Assembly: GCA_023458055.1 (NCBI GenBank)
Contig: JAEXAW010000084.1
Span: 124,001-188,000 of the forward strand
Source of the DNA: Pseudomonadota bacterium
Lineage (GTDB): Bacteria; Pseudomonadota; Alphaproteobacteria; Sphingomonadales; Sphingomonadaceae
Length of the DNA: 64,000 nt
Direction: 5' to 3'
Shown: positions 33,745 through 45,915 of the stretch, in pieces
Position numbering within the stretch: the stretch's first letter is position 1
Layout of the letters: each line of letters begins with the position of its first letter
The notes under the pieces: model-generated
Told to the model about the DNA's origin: nothing
Databases searched by the model: none
Seen by the model: only the letters and a program-made list of their open reading frames with translations
Position numbers and translations under genes: made by a program

Positions 33745-34368
33745 ATGGATGCAGGCGGGGGAATCGTCACCGGGGCGACAGACGAGGCGGCTAGATTGAC
33801 TGAAACGGAAGAATTGGCGGCGCTGCGGCAAGAAGTGCAGCGGCTGACGCGCGAAAATCGCGGCCTTAAAATCGCGGTCGGCGAACTGGAACGGATCGTT
33901 GACCGCGATACGCTGACGCCGTTGTTCAACCGGCGCTATTTCATCAACGCCTTGATCAAGCGGAAGGCCTTGCTCGAACGGAGTGATGATCCGTGCGCGC
34001 TGCTATTTGTCGATGTTGACGGGCTTAAGTTGATCAATGACGCGCACGGCCATGGGGCTGGAGATTTCGCGCTGATCGAGGTCGCGGAGCGGTTGAAGGC
34101 GAATATCCGCGCCAACGATATTGCGGCGCGGATGGGCGGCGATGAATTTGCGCTGTTGCTCGACCATGTCGATGAGGAGACCGCGCGCCAAAGAGGCGAC
34201 CAGCTCGCCAGCGTGATCGGGGGCGAGCCTGCCGACTATCACGGCAAGCCTATTGCGCTCAGCATTTCAGTCGGCTGCATCATGATCACCGCCGATGAAC
34301 ATGAAGATGATCTCGTCGCGCGCGCGGACCAGGAAATGTACCGGGTGAAACAGCAAAAGGCGCGGTAA
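33745..34368 (+). CDS. Diguanylate cyclase (GGDEF only)
   Basis: Makes cyclic di-GMP from two GTP. 207 residues. Residues 20-50 form a short coiled coil (ELAALRQEVQRLTRENRGLK), which is probably the dimerising or signal-receiving part; no PAS, GAF or receiver domain is attached. The catalytic core has DTLTPLFNRRYF at 55-66, a metal Asp in FVDVDGLKLIND, GGDEF at 131-135, and an intact inhibitory site RAND at 122-125. A soluble enzyme; it faces acnA across a shared terminator. Confidence 0.9.
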   Translation: MDAGGGIVTGATDEAARLTETEELAALRQEVQRLTRENRGLKIAVGELERIVDRDTLTPLFNRRYFINALIKRKALLERSDDPCALLFVDVDGLKLINDAHGHGAGDFALIEVAERLKANIRANDIAARMGGDEFALLLDHVDEETARQRGDQLASVIGGEPADYHGKPIALSISVGCIMITADEHEDDLVARADQEMYRVKQQKAR

Positions 34369-34400
34369 GGCCCTGCCCGCCTCAGCGGTGGTAAAATAAA

Positions 34401-34426
34401 AAAGGCCGGGTCGTTGCCCGGCCTTT
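34401..34426. terminator. Bidirectional terminator between GGDEF gene and acnA
   Basis: Perfect 10-bp stem AAAGGCCGGG / CCCGGCCTTT with loop TCGTTG; T-runs on both sides serve both convergent genes. Confidence 0.9.
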
Positions 34427-34449
34427 CTTTTGATCCTGTGTGGGCGCGC

Positions 34450-37125
<2,676 letters not shown>

Positions 37126-37390
37126 GGAACTTTCCCTCTATTAGCTGCGGCTTTTGCGCGAGCGGTTTGGGGAATGATACTGGTGGCCCGAAAGCCTGAG
37201 CCAAGCATCAAACCAGCGCCAAAAGCACGGGTGAATGATTATGGGAGCGCCACTAAGCCGAAAGGCGCAGGGAGTCAAAGGACGCTTCAATTTATCGCTA
37301 TGCAATTTTTTTAACAGTAATACGAAACAATGTGCCATACGCCAAACAGCACATCCTTGTGCGAGCCAAGGACCTATGGGGTGATTTAGA

Positions 37391-38449
37391 ATGTCAGTAT
37401 ATGCATTGTGGAACAACAAAGGCGGCGTTGGGAAAAGTTACCTTACTTTTCAGATAGCTTGCGAATATGCCCGTACTCATCGGGATCAAAAAGTCTTAGT
37501 GATTGATATGTGCCCCCAAGCCAACTCATCTTGCATGCTGCTCGGAGGAATTGAGACGGGCGAGCAAAGACTCGAAAACCTATCAGGAATGACACCCCCT
37601 CGGACGATTGCAGGGTATGTTTCAGATCGAATTGTCAGCCCATATGTAAACACCAATTCGGGTGCTCAATACCTTACACAGGTTTCAACAATTAATGATG
37701 TCGTTCCCGACAATCTGTTCCTTGTTTGCGGCGATGAAGAATTAGAAATGCAGGCAGCCGGCATTCGTCTTGCCTGTTCTGCTGGCCCTACTGACGCTTG
37801 GCGGATAGTCCATACTTGGATCACCGATCTTATCGGTGATGTTGAACATTCTTGGAATCAAGATGGACTTACAGTTTTTATCGATTGTAATCCCAGTTTC
37901 ACGATATACACGGAACTCGCATTGGCGGCATCGGACAGATTGATAATCCCTTTCTCTGCCGATGGATCATCAAAAAGGGCTGTCAAATCAGTCCTCGCAT
38001 TAGTTTACGGTGTTCTCCGTCGGCCCGGACAAATCCAATCGGATTTTTACAATAATATGACACGGTATCGAATGGCAACTCCGCAAATATATTCTTACGT
38101 TGGGAACCGGTTAACGCAAATGAACAACAGTTCGGCGAGCGCCTTTAGAACGGTAGTTTTGGAGATATTCAATGAGGTGTTCCGCGTATGGCAATCTAAC
38201 CCTGCCCACTTTGCAGTGCATCCAACTGGAAGCCCCGCTCCAACCAATCGACAAACTTTTCGGACTATGTTTGAGGCTCAAATCAACGATGCAAATACTG
38301 CTTCCGTAGTTTCAGGGGCTTTAGGCATACCGATATGTCGATTGACTGCTGGGACAAAGAATTTTGCTGGTCGACGAGTTCAGGTCAATCAATCGCAACT
38401 TGACAAACAACAACCCAATATCAGGGATTTTGTCGCCACAATTGAATGA
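37391..38449 (+). CDS. Orphan ParA/MinD-type ATPase, AT-rich
   Basis: Deviant-Walker ATPase of 352 residues. KGGVGKSYLTF at 10-20 is the ParA loop, with both lysines, VLVIDMCPQANSS at 35-47 the A' region and TVFIDCNPSF near residue 155 the Walker B. Half again longer than minimal ParA proteins because of a C-terminal part from about 225 that I do not recognise. GC is clearly below that of acnA and the SDR on both sides, and no ParB, parS-like repeat, plasmid replication gene or integrase lies nearby. It could be a remnant of an island or an independent accessory gene; role unknown. GGGGTGA precedes the ATG. Confidence 0.8.
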   Translation: MSVYALWNNKGGVGKSYLTFQIACEYARTHRDQKVLVIDMCPQANSSCMLLGGIETGEQRLENLSGMTPPRTIAGYVSDRIVSPYVNTNSGAQYLTQVSTINDVVPDNLFLVCGDEELEMQAAGIRLACSAGPTDAWRIVHTWITDLIGDVEHSWNQDGLTVFIDCNPSFTIYTELALAASDRLIIPFSADGSSKRAVKSVLALVYGVLRRPGQIQSDFYNNMTRYRMATPQIYSYVGNRLTQMNNSSASAFRTVVLEIFNEVFRVWQSNPAHFAVHPTGSPAPTNRQTFRTMFEAQINDANTASVVSGALGIPICRLTAGTKNFAGRRVQVNQSQLDKQQPNIRDFVATIE

Positions 38450-38499
38450 AGCAATGACGGGTTCAACGGCACAAAGCTAAGCGACTATTTCAATGCCGC

Positions 38500-39258
38500 T
38501 CAAAAATGTGCCAGATGGCCGCCGTCCACCGCTAAAATATGCCCAGTGATGAAGCTCGCGGCAGCGGAGGCGAGGAACACCGCTGCGCCCGCAATCTCTT
38601 CCGGGCGGCCCCAGCGGCCGAGCGAGGTGCGCTTGGCGAGCCATGCCGCAATGTCGGGATCGGCGGCCATTTCGCTATTGGCCTCGGTCGCGAAATAGCC
38701 GGGCGCGATGCCGTTGACGGTAATCCCGCGCGGCCCCAGCTCCGCCGCCAGCGCGCGGGTGAGCGCCGCTAGCCCGCCTTTGGCGCTGGTGTAGGCCGCA
38801 TCCCCGCCCCGCGCGAGCGGCCCTGCGATCGAACAGATATTGATGATCCGGCTGCCTTCGCCCATCTGGGCGGCGGCCAGTCGCGCCAGATCGAACGGCG
38901 CGACCAGATCGATTTCGAAGAGCGCGCGCACCGCCTCGCGACCGAGCTCAGCCAGCGGGCGACGATCCCGCACGCCCGCATTATTGACCAATATGTCGAT
39001 CGGACCCAAATCGTGCATGGCAGCCTCGGTCGCGGCGCTATCGCCCAGATCAAAGGCGATGGCGCTGAACTGCCGCCCCGGATTTTCGCTCTCCAGCCGC
39101 ACCACGGCGGCGCGGACTTTCGCGGGATCGCGGCCATGGAGGACAACATGCGCCCCGGCCTCGGCCAGACCGCGCGCCATCTCGCGCCCCAGGCCGCCGG
39201 TCGAGCCGGTGATAAGCGCGCGCTTTGCCGCAAGATTGAAGGGATGCGATAGTGTCAT
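38500..39258 (-). CDS. Short-chain dehydrogenase/reductase
   Basis: Cytosolic NAD(P)-dependent oxidoreductase of 252 residues. Cofactor loop TGSTGGLGREMA near 18-29, LVNNAGVRD near 91-99, the serine in INICSIAGP near 138 and YTSAKG near 156-161 form the SDR set. The closest style is the gluconate-5-dehydrogenase/3-ketoacyl reductase group (ITGHILAVDGG near the end). Substrate cannot be read from sequence; it has no pathway neighbours. The ribosome site is weak. Confidence 0.88.
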   Translation of the reverse strand: MTLSHPFNLAAKRALITGSTGGLGREMARGLAEAGAHVVLHGRDPAKVRAAVVRLESENPGRQFSAIAFDLGDSAATEAAMHDLGPIDILVNNAGVRDRRPLAELGREAVRALFEIDLVAPFDLARLAAAQMGEGSRIINICSIAGPLARGGDAAYTSAKGGLAALTRALAAELGPRGITVNGIAPGYFATEANSEMAADPDIAAWLAKRTSLGRWGRPEEIAGAAVFLASAAASFITGHILAVDGGHLAHF

Positions 39259-39480
39259 GGCACGGTGCCTAGCAGGAGGTTGGCCCGGCTGCCAAACTTA
39301 TTGAGACGGATTTACGGCTGGCCGCCAGCTCCATAACAATACGAAAAGTTACGATTTTTCTGGCCAAACTATCCTGCTTCTATTTGCGGCGAAAAAATTT
39401 TGCTGATATCAGCAGCGATTGCGGTATTTGCCGCTACGATAGTCTTTGTTAATAGATGGCTGGCAACCAGGGGCCCATAT

Positions 39481-41667
39481 ATGTTTCGTATCATCGCCGC
39501 CGCGAGTTTGGTTTTGGCGCAAGCCTTGGGTATCTGGTCTCCGGCTTATGCCGCCCATGAAGCCGGCGCGGTCAACACAATGGTTAACGAAATCGTGTTT
39601 GTCGACGCGCGAATCGATGATCGCCAGAGCATGATCGATGCCTTGAATACGGACACAAGCCAAGCCAACCGCATGGTGGTGGTGACGGGCGATGATATGC
39701 TCGGCGAGATGGATCGCATCCTCGCGCAGCATCACAACCTCGCCAAAATCCACATCATTGCCCACGGCGCGCCGGGGCAGCTTAATCTCGGCAAAGCAAC
39801 GCTGGTCCGTCCGACCCTGCAAGACGAAGCAGCCCGCATGGCGCGTTGGGGCAAGGCCCTGTCTAGCGATGGCGGCATCTATATTTATGGCTGCGAACTG
39901 GCCAAGGGCGAGAATGGCGAGGCGCTTGTGCAGCGGATGGCCGATTACGCAGGCCGCCCTATTTTCGCTTCCAACACCGCGACCGGCAATGCCCAAAAAG
40001 GCGGCGACTGGACGCTCGAATATGCGGCGCGTCCGGCAGAGGCTGCGAAGGCCCTGAAACTACCGACCTATCAGGGCCTGTTATGGACTACGCAAGCCTG
40101 GGCAGGTGGATGGTATGGCGACCTCAACGCGACCATTACCGATCGTCGTCAACCTGACACGTCCGGTGTTGGCTTTTCCAGCATGGGGTTCATGACGGGC
40201 GGCGCGGGGGTTACCCAAACCACGCCGGTATATAACGGAACGTCCGTTTTCCGGGCGACAGGTATTTCCGCTACAAATATCACCCAGTCGGTTAGCGGCA
40301 ATCAATATATCGGGGCAGCGCTCACCGTCGATCCTGCGGCCACGGCCGGAGTAAGAATTTCGCAGATCACCTATAATCAAGTAGCTAATACCTCGCCAAC
40401 CACCGACACCAATCAGGAAACGACCACGCGGGTTCAGGTTGCCATTTATGATCCCACCGGTACTCTCGGGACTAACCCGGTCATAATTTCAAGCGCCGTC
40501 GCGACCCGGGGAACCTTGACCACGCAGACAATCCCCCTCACGTCGCAGCCCGTGCTGATGCCGGGTGTGGCCTATGAAATCCGCTTCTATTTCTTTGATA
40601 CCAACACCAACGCAACCAATGTTGCGATTTTCGATAATCCCATAATTAATGTCCAATATGGCCAAGCCGTGCGGCTTCGGAAAACTTGGGTCGGGGCCGC
40701 CGTAGGCGATAGCGCTACCATTAATGTTACGGGATCGGGAACAAGCAGCTTTACGGCAACCGCAACGCAGGCCAATGAAACCTTGCAGCAGGCCCAGGCC
40801 AATTGGCTCTATCTGAACACGGGCAATAGCGTGACATTCGCGGAAACGCTGGCCGCCACCAATACGGGTGGCTATACGCCGTCGCTCGCCTGCTCAGGCA
40901 ACACCAATGCGCTGTCGGGAAGTTCGCTGACCATCGCTGCGGCCGACCGGCTGATCACCTGCACCTATACCAATAACCGCAAGCCCGAAATCACGCTTTA
41001 CAAAAAGACGGCCGGGTCGACCGGAGGTCCGTTCACCTTCACGCTCACCAATACGACGCTGGCGAGTAACAGCGTCACCACGACCACTGCGGATACGGCA
41101 ACGCAGGTCGATGGCAATACGACGCTGACCGGGGCCAACCCGTTCATCGTTTCATCGGTTAGCACGCCCGTGACAATCAGCGAATCGACGGTCGCTCCGG
41201 ATTTTGTGCTGGATACAAGCGCGACCTATACGTCCTGCAAAAATTCGGGCGGAACCACTGTCGGCTCTTATTCGGGCGCATCCTATACCATCCCGACAGG
41301 GGCACTCACCACCGGCGCGCAGATCAGCTGCGAATTTTTGAACCGTCCCGAGGTCAAATTGTCGATGACCAAGACCAACACGCCCGCCGCAGGCAATGTC
41401 GATCAGAACGGCGACACGGTGATCTCCGGTACCACGACGACCTACACGGTCACCGCAAGGAACATCGGCGCGCAGCCGGCCGACGGTGCGACGGTACAGG
41501 ATACGCCGGGGGCCGGCCTGTCTTCCTGTGTCGTTACCAACTGTACCGCGTCGGGGTCGGCGCAGTGCCCCGCAACGCCGGGCAACATCATGACCGGACC
41601 AACCGCTATCCCGACCTTCCCGGCAGGGAGCACCGTGACTTTCACAGTGCAGTGCAACTTCAACTAA
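39481..41667 (+). CDS. Exported DUF4347 protein with DUF11-like tail
   Basis: Protein of 728 residues. Signal ends near PAYAAHEAG (about residue 25). The N-terminal DUF4347 domain has IIAHGAPGQ (His95) and YIYGCELAKGENGEALVQ (Cys138); the spacing and context resemble the His-Gly and Cys of CHAT/caspase-like peptidases. The rest is threonine- and asparagine-rich beta modules, ending in a DUF11-like domain (TPAAGNVDQNGDTVISGTTT region to the C-terminus). No anchor or sorting signal is seen at the end (VTFTVQCNFN). The start at 39481 is chosen for the signal; 27 more upstream codons are open. Confidence 0.78.
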   Translation: MFRIIAAASLVLAQALGIWSPAYAAHEAGAVNTMVNEIVFVDARIDDRQSMIDALNTDTSQANRMVVVTGDDMLGEMDRILAQHHNLAKIHIIAHGAPGQLNLGKATLVRPTLQDEAARMARWGKALSSDGGIYIYGCELAKGENGEALVQRMADYAGRPIFASNTATGNAQKGGDWTLEYAARPAEAAKALKLPTYQGLLWTTQAWAGGWYGDLNATITDRRQPDTSGVGFSSMGFMTGGAGVTQTTPVYNGTSVFRATGISATNITQSVSGNQYIGAALTVDPAATAGVRISQITYNQVANTSPTTDTNQETTTRVQVAIYDPTGTLGTNPVIISSAVATRGTLTTQTIPLTSQPVLMPGVAYEIRFYFFDTNTNATNVAIFDNPIINVQYGQAVRLRKTWVGAAVGDSATINVTGSGTSSFTATATQANETLQQAQANWLYLNTGNSVTFAETLAATNTGGYTPSLACSGNTNALSGSSLTIAAADRLITCTYTNNRKPEITLYKKTAGSTGGPFTFTLTNTTLASNSVTTTTADTATQVDGNTTLTGANPFIVSSVSTPVTISESTVAPDFVLDTSATYTSCKNSGGTTVGSYSGASYTIPTGALTTGAQISCEFLNRPEVKLSMTKTNTPAAGNVDQNGDTVISGTTTTYTVTARNIGAQPADGATVQDTPGAGLSSCVVTNCTASGSAQCPATPGNIMTGPTAIPTFPAGSTVTFTVQCNFN

Positions 41668-41678
41668 AAGTGCGTGTT

Positions 41679-41701
41679 GGCGGCGCTTTATCCGCGCCGC
41701 C
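41679..41701. terminator. GC hairpin where DUF4347 and trmB converge
   Basis: GGCGGCGC / GCGCCGCC with perfect 8-bp arms around TTTATCC, the loop containing the trmB stop. There is no T-run, so it is a weak candidate and may also slow ribosomes at the stop. Confidence 0.35.
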
Positions 41702-42410
41702 GATAGCGGAAATACCAAACCTCGTGCCCGATTTCGCGGGCCTTGGCCTCGTAACGGGTTTCGGGCCAGCCGCCGGGGCGGGTGAGAAAATCCTTCGGGC
41801 TTTGCGCGAGCCATTCAAACTGGTGCTCGTGCCGTGCCATCACCATCATCGCGTGGCGGACATAGACGGGATGATCGGTGCCGAACCGGAACTCGCCGCC
41901 GGGTTTCAGCTTCGCCGCGATCATGTCCACGGGCCCGTCATTCATCATCCGCCGCTTGGCGTGGCGCGCCTTGGGCCACGGGTCGGGGTGGAGCAGATAA
42001 ACAAAGCTCAGCGCGCCATCGGGCACCCGGCGCAGCGCATCGAGCGCATCGCCCATATGGAGGCGGACATTGGGAAGATGCCGGTCGCGCACATGGCCGA
42101 GCGCCGAGACCACGCCGTTCAGGAAGGGCTCTGCGCCGATGAAGCCATGGTCGGGCAGCATATCGGCGCGTTCCGCCATATGCTCGCCCCCGCCAAAGCC
42201 GATCTCGAAATGCAACGGGCGATCATAGCCGAACAGGTCCGCTGCGGTCACCGGCCCTTCAGCGGGCACCGAAATAGCGGGGAGCAATCGCTCCACCAAC
42301 TCCTGCTGCCCGGCGCGCAATTTTTTGCCCTTGGAACGGCCATAAAGACGCGACAATTCGGTCGGATCACCCGCTTTATTGCTGGTTTTTGGGGGATGGA
42401 TGTCACGCAT
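41688..42410 (-). CDS. trmB: tRNA (guanine46-N7)-methyltransferase
   Basis: SAM-dependent enzyme of 240 residues that makes m7G46 in the variable loop of many tRNAs. SAM loop EIGFGGGEHMAERA near residue 73, then GAEPFLNGVV near 95 and the family motif HPDPWPKARHAKRRM near 145. In many alphaproteobacteria it follows metK in the order lnt-metK-trmB; here those genes lie 3.5 kb upstream on the same strand, with plus-strand genes between them. Confidence 0.94.
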   Translation of the reverse strand: MRDIHPPKTSNKAGDPTELSRLYGRSKGKKLRAGQQELVERLLPAISVPAEGPVTAADLFGYDRPLHFEIGFGGGEHMAERADMLPDHGFIGAEPFLNGVVSALGHVRDRHLPNVRLHMGDALDALRRVPDGALSFVYLLHPDPWPKARHAKRRMMNDGPVDMIAAKLKPGGEFRFGTDHPVYVRHAMMVMARHEHQFEWLAQSPKDFLTRPGGWPETRYEAKAREIGHEVWYFRYRRRG

Positions 42411-42524
42411 AGGAGGCTCTTTAAACTGGCCGCTCCAATGATGAAACCATGAATCTTTAATGGCGGACGCAACTTAATTGCCCGCCATCGATTGTCCGTT
42501 CACTCACAGGGAGGGATTCGCTAA

Positions 42525-43166
42525 ATGGCCAAAATGACGACGACCGGCAAAACCAAGGCCGCGTTGAAAAAAAATGACGTCAAAACTTCAGAAAAAACGG
42601 CCAAAGCCAAAGGGATCGCGCGTGCGAAGGCTCATGCTCCCCATCTGGCCGCACCGATTGGTCAAACGCCGCTTACCAAATTTCGCGGCAATCCCGACAT
42701 TTTTGGGCGGCTCGTCGAAGACCATGACAAGCACCGCGCGCTGGTGGCGATGATCGAACAAACCGAAGGCAAGTCCAAAGACCGCCAGAAATTGTTCGAG
42801 GAACTGGTCAAGGAATTAAAGGCCCACGCGGCGGCGGAAGATCAGGCTCTATGGTCGACTGTGCTGCGCAACCCTGAAACCACCGATGACGGTCGCCACG
42901 CAGTTGCCGAGCATAAAGAGATCGACGATATGCTCGCGGACCTCGCCGCCCGTGACATGGGGAAATCCGGATGGCTCAAACGCTTTGCGACCTTCAAGGA
43001 GGAATATCTCCACCACATCAAGGAAGAAGAGCAAGAGCAGTTTGTTGCTGCTGAAAAGCATCTGAGCGCCGCCGACGTCAAATATATGAAGAGCATTTTT
43101 GTCCGGCGCAAAAAGGAAGAAAAAGCAGCCGCGACGGTCGAAAAGAAAATCAAGCTCAAGGCCTGA
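42525..43166 (+). CDS. Hemerythrin-domain protein
   Basis: Protein of 213 residues. The first 55 residues are Lys/Ala-rich and probably disordered. The hemerythrin HHE four-helix core has iron ligands in LVEDHDKHR near 66, LKAHAAAEDQALW near 89-101, AVAEHKEIDDML near 125 and YLHHIKEEEQEQF near 163. The C-terminus is a Lys-rich helix. These proteins sense or store oxygen or iron, or deal with nitric oxide; a stress role fits the catalase nearby. GGGAGGG precedes the ATG. Codon and base use match the chromosome. Confidence 0.88.
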   Translation: MAKMTTTGKTKAALKKNDVKTSEKTAKAKGIARAKAHAPHLAAPIGQTPLTKFRGNPDIFGRLVEDHDKHRALVAMIEQTEGKSKDRQKLFEELVKELKAHAAAEDQALWSTVLRNPETTDDGRHAVAEHKEIDDMLADLAARDMGKSGWLKRFATFKEEYLHHIKEEEQEQFVAAEKHLSAADVKYMKSIFVRRKKEEKAAATVEKKIKLKA

Positions 43167-43299
43167 TCATTATAACGGCTCCATTTTCGTATTGAGCGAG
43201 ATTAACTCCTGCGTTTCTTTCTAGGGGATAGGGTAGCGCCAAGATATAACGACTCTGCAATTTATAAGCTCCGGTACGTAAGGAAAGGTGAGGCCGTCA

Positions 43300-43542
43300 A
43301 TGTTCACGCAATTGAACCCGCCCATCCCGGTTCATGTTCTGGAACGTGGTGATGGTTATGCGGTGGCCGTCATTGATTATGGTCAGGAGCATAATCTGAT
43401 CTGGGTCACCGCGCTTGATGCGACGGGCGAAATATGGTGCGCGCCCAACCCCAAGGTCCGCTTCCAGAAGAATTGGAGCATGGGCCGTTTGCCCGTGGCC
43501 GCAGTACCCGCGGTCGATATGTCTAACCGGGTCCCGGCGTAA
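43300..43542 (+). CDS. Small conserved-looking protein, unknown
   Basis: Eighty residues, cytoplasmic, no helix-rich or membrane part. The central segment IDYGQEHNLIWVTALDATGEIWCAPNPKVRFQ looks like a small beta sheet (partly quoted). ATG at 43300 follows GGTGAGG by seven bases; a GTG four codons earlier is less likely. A terminator follows at 43582. I do not recognise it. Confidence 0.6.
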   Translation: MFTQLNPPIPVHVLERGDGYAVAVIDYGQEHNLIWVTALDATGEIWCAPNPKVRFQKNWSMGRLPVAAVPAVDMSNRVPA

Positions 43543-43581
43543 GGCGCGGTTCGTCCGTACGCCCGACCCGAATGTAATATG

Positions 43582-43607
43582 AAGCCCGGACATAATCCCG
43601 GGCTTTT
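43582..43607 (+). terminator. Intrinsic terminator after the small gene
   Basis: AAGCCCGG (43582-43589) pairs with CCGGGCTT (43598-43605) and is followed by TTC. It lies 40 bp past the stop of the small gene and before katE, so katE has its own promoter. Confidence 0.7.
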
Positions 43608-43645
43608 CATATCCGTTAATTAACATCACAAGAGAGGAATGCCCC

Positions 43646-45865
43646 ATGCCTGACCAGAAACCGACCGCAGCCGATTCCCCCAAGGGCGACCGGATGGTGG
43701 ACAAAAAAGCCAAGGCAGCCTCGCCCGCGCTCGATAATAAGCTTGATAAGCATGCGCCCGGCTCCGGCAAGCAAGCGCCGACCGATGCTGGCAAGCCCGG
43801 CAATGGCGGCGAGGAACATCAATATGTGCCGCATGACGGCAACCATGAAGATAGCGTCGCGCACCTCACCGACAATTTCGGCCATCGTATATCGGACAAC
43901 CAGAACAGCCTGCGTGCAGGCGAGCGCGGCCCGACCTTGCTCGAAGATTTTATCCTGCGCGAAAAAATCTTCCATTTCGACCATGAGCGCATCCCCGAAC
44001 GCATCGTCCACGCGCGCGGCAGCGGCGCGCATGGGGTGTTCAAGGTCACCAAGGCAATCCCCGAATTCACCAAGGCGTCGCTATTCCAGAAAGCGGGCAA
44101 TGAATGTCCGGTGTTCGTCCGCTTTTCAACCGTAGCGGGCGGCGCAGGCAGCATTGATACACCGCGCGACGTGCGCGGCTTTGCGGTCAAATTCTACACC
44201 GACAGCGGTAATTGGGATCTGGTCGGCAATAATATCGCGCCCTTCTTCATTCAGGACGCGATCAAATTTCCCGACCTTGTCCATAGCGTCAAGATGGAGG
44301 CCGACCGCGGCTATCCGCAGGCCGCATCCGCCCATGACACCTTCTGGGATTTCATCAGCCTGATGCCCGAAACCATGCACATGGTGATGTGGGCAATGTC
44401 GGACCGCGCCATTCCGCGCAGCCTCCGCATGATGGAAGGATTTGGTGTCCACACCTTCCGTTTTGTCAACGCAAAGGGTGAAGGCAAATTCGTCAAATTT
44501 CACTGGAAACCGCGCCTCGGCATGCAATCAACCTGTTGGGAAGAAGCGGTCAAGATTGCCGGGGCCGATCCCGACTATCATCGCCGCGACTTGTATGAAG
44601 CGATTGATGCGGGCGATTATCCCGAATGGGACTTGGGCGTGCAGATTTTTGATGAAAGCTTTGCGGCGAAACAGCCTTATGACGTCCTTGATGCAACCAA
44701 GCTTATCCCCGAAGAGGATGTGCCGGTGCAGTTGATCGGCACGATGACGCTCAACCGTAATGTCGATAATTTCTTTGCCGAAACCGAACAGGTGGCGTTC
44801 CTGCCCTCCAATGTCATTCCGGGGATTGATTTCACCAATGATCCGTTGCTCCAGGGGCGGCTATTTTCCTACCTCGACACGCAAAAGTCGCGGCTCGGCA
44901 CCACCAATTTCCACCAGATCCCGATCAATGCGCCCAAATGCCCGTTCCACAATTTCCAGCGGGACGGCATGATGCAGACTTTGGTGCCGGTAGGCCGCGC
45001 CAATTACGAACCCAATAGCCTTGCCCAAGCGGGCGAAGATGGCGGACCGCGCGAATGTCCGGAAACCGGCTTTTCCAGCTTCAAGGCCAATGACGAGCGC
45101 AATGACCCCAAGGAAAAATTGCGCGTGCGATCAGAATTGTTCGCGGACCATTATAGCCAGGCGCGATTATTCTTCCAATCGCAGACGGAGATTGAACAGA
45201 CGCATATCATTGCCGCTCTGGTGTTTGAACTGTCCAAAGTTGGCTTGCCGCACGTGCGCGAGCGGGTCCTCAGCCGCCTGCGCAATATTGACGAGGATTT
45301 GGCCAAACGGGTCGCAGCGGGTCTGGCGATGGACCTGCCGGCCAAGGCCAAGGCGGCGAAAGAGCCGGTCACGCTGAAACCGTCCAAGGCCTTGTCCATC
45401 CTCGCCAATGCCAAACCCGTGCTCAAGGGCCGCAAGGTTGGCATCCTGTTTGCGGAAGGCTCAAGCATGAGCGACATCGAGGCCACCAAGAAAGCGGCGC
45501 TCGATGCGGGCGCCGCGGTCATGCTGATTGCGCCCAAGGTGGGCGGGATCAAGGTCGATGGCGGTACGCTTGAAGCCGACGGACAAGTTGCGGGAACCCC
45601 GTCCGTGCTGCTTGATGCGGTCGCGCTGGTGCTCACCGATGCTGCCGCCAAAAAGCTGACCAAGGATAGCGCCGCTGTGGGGTTCGTCTCCGATGCCTGG
45701 GCGCATTTGAAAGCGATTGGTCATAATGACGGGGCCAAGGCGCTGCTCGACCATTGCCATGTTCCGGCCGATGCCGAGGGCGTGACGGGTCTTGGCAAAG
45801 CCTTCGCCGAGGCGGCGGCCACGCGCTACCATGCGCGTGAGCCCGAGGTTCGCGACCTCCCGTAA
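43646..45865 (+). CDS. katE: Large-subunit catalase (HPII type)
   Basis: Hydrogen peroxide disproportionation by a heme catalase of clade 2, 739 residues. The N-terminal Lys-rich arm leads to the core: the distal His is in ERIVHARGSGAHGVF near 118-132, Asn in LVGNNIAPFFIQD near 190-200, and the heme Tyr in GRLFSYLDTQKSR near 405. The extra C-terminal flavodoxin-like domain (RKVGILFAEGSSMSDIE near 595 onward) is what sets large catalases apart. AGAGAGGAA precedes the ATG. It is stationary-phase or stress induced in related bacteria; here a terminator on each side makes it a single-gene unit. Confidence 0.95.
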   Translation: MPDQKPTAADSPKGDRMVDKKAKAASPALDNKLDKHAPGSGKQAPTDAGKPGNGGEEHQYVPHDGNHEDSVAHLTDNFGHRISDNQNSLRAGERGPTLLEDFILREKIFHFDHERIPERIVHARGSGAHGVFKVTKAIPEFTKASLFQKAGNECPVFVRFSTVAGGAGSIDTPRDVRGFAVKFYTDSGNWDLVGNNIAPFFIQDAIKFPDLVHSVKMEADRGYPQAASAHDTFWDFISLMPETMHMVMWAMSDRAIPRSLRMMEGFGVHTFRFVNAKGEGKFVKFHWKPRLGMQSTCWEEAVKIAGADPDYHRRDLYEAIDAGDYPEWDLGVQIFDESFAAKQPYDVLDATKLIPEEDVPVQLIGTMTLNRNVDNFFAETEQVAFLPSNVIPGIDFTNDPLLQGRLFSYLDTQKSRLGTTNFHQIPINAPKCPFHNFQRDGMMQTLVPVGRANYEPNSLAQAGEDGGPRECPETGFSSFKANDERNDPKEKLRVRSELFADHYSQARLFFQSQTEIEQTHIIAALVFELSKVGLPHVRERVLSRLRNIDEDLAKRVAAGLAMDLPAKAKAAKEPVTLKPSKALSILANAKPVLKGRKVGILFAEGSSMSDIEATKKAALDAGAAVMLIAPKVGGIKVDGGTLEADGQVAGTPSVLLDAVALVLTDAAAKKLTKDSAAVGFVSDAWAHLKAIGHNDGAKALLDHCHVPADAEGVTGLGKAFAEAAATRYHAREPEVRDLP

Positions 45866-45878
45866 TAGGATCAAACAA

Positions 45879-45915
45879 AAGGGCACCGGAGCGATGACTC
45901 CGGTGCCCTTATTTT
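45879..45915. terminator. Bidirectional terminator between katE and metK
   Basis: Perfect 13-bp stem AAGGGCACCGGAG / CTCCGGTGCCCTT with loop CGATGA, T-rich on the plus side (ATTTTA) and A-rich before it (CAAACAA), so it serves both convergent genes. Confidence 0.92.

Noticed and set aside
42411..43645. General-stress sigma EcfG promoter (GGAAC...CGTT) before the hemerythrin or catalase genes
   Set aside because: I looked in all three upstream gaps and found no GGAAC.
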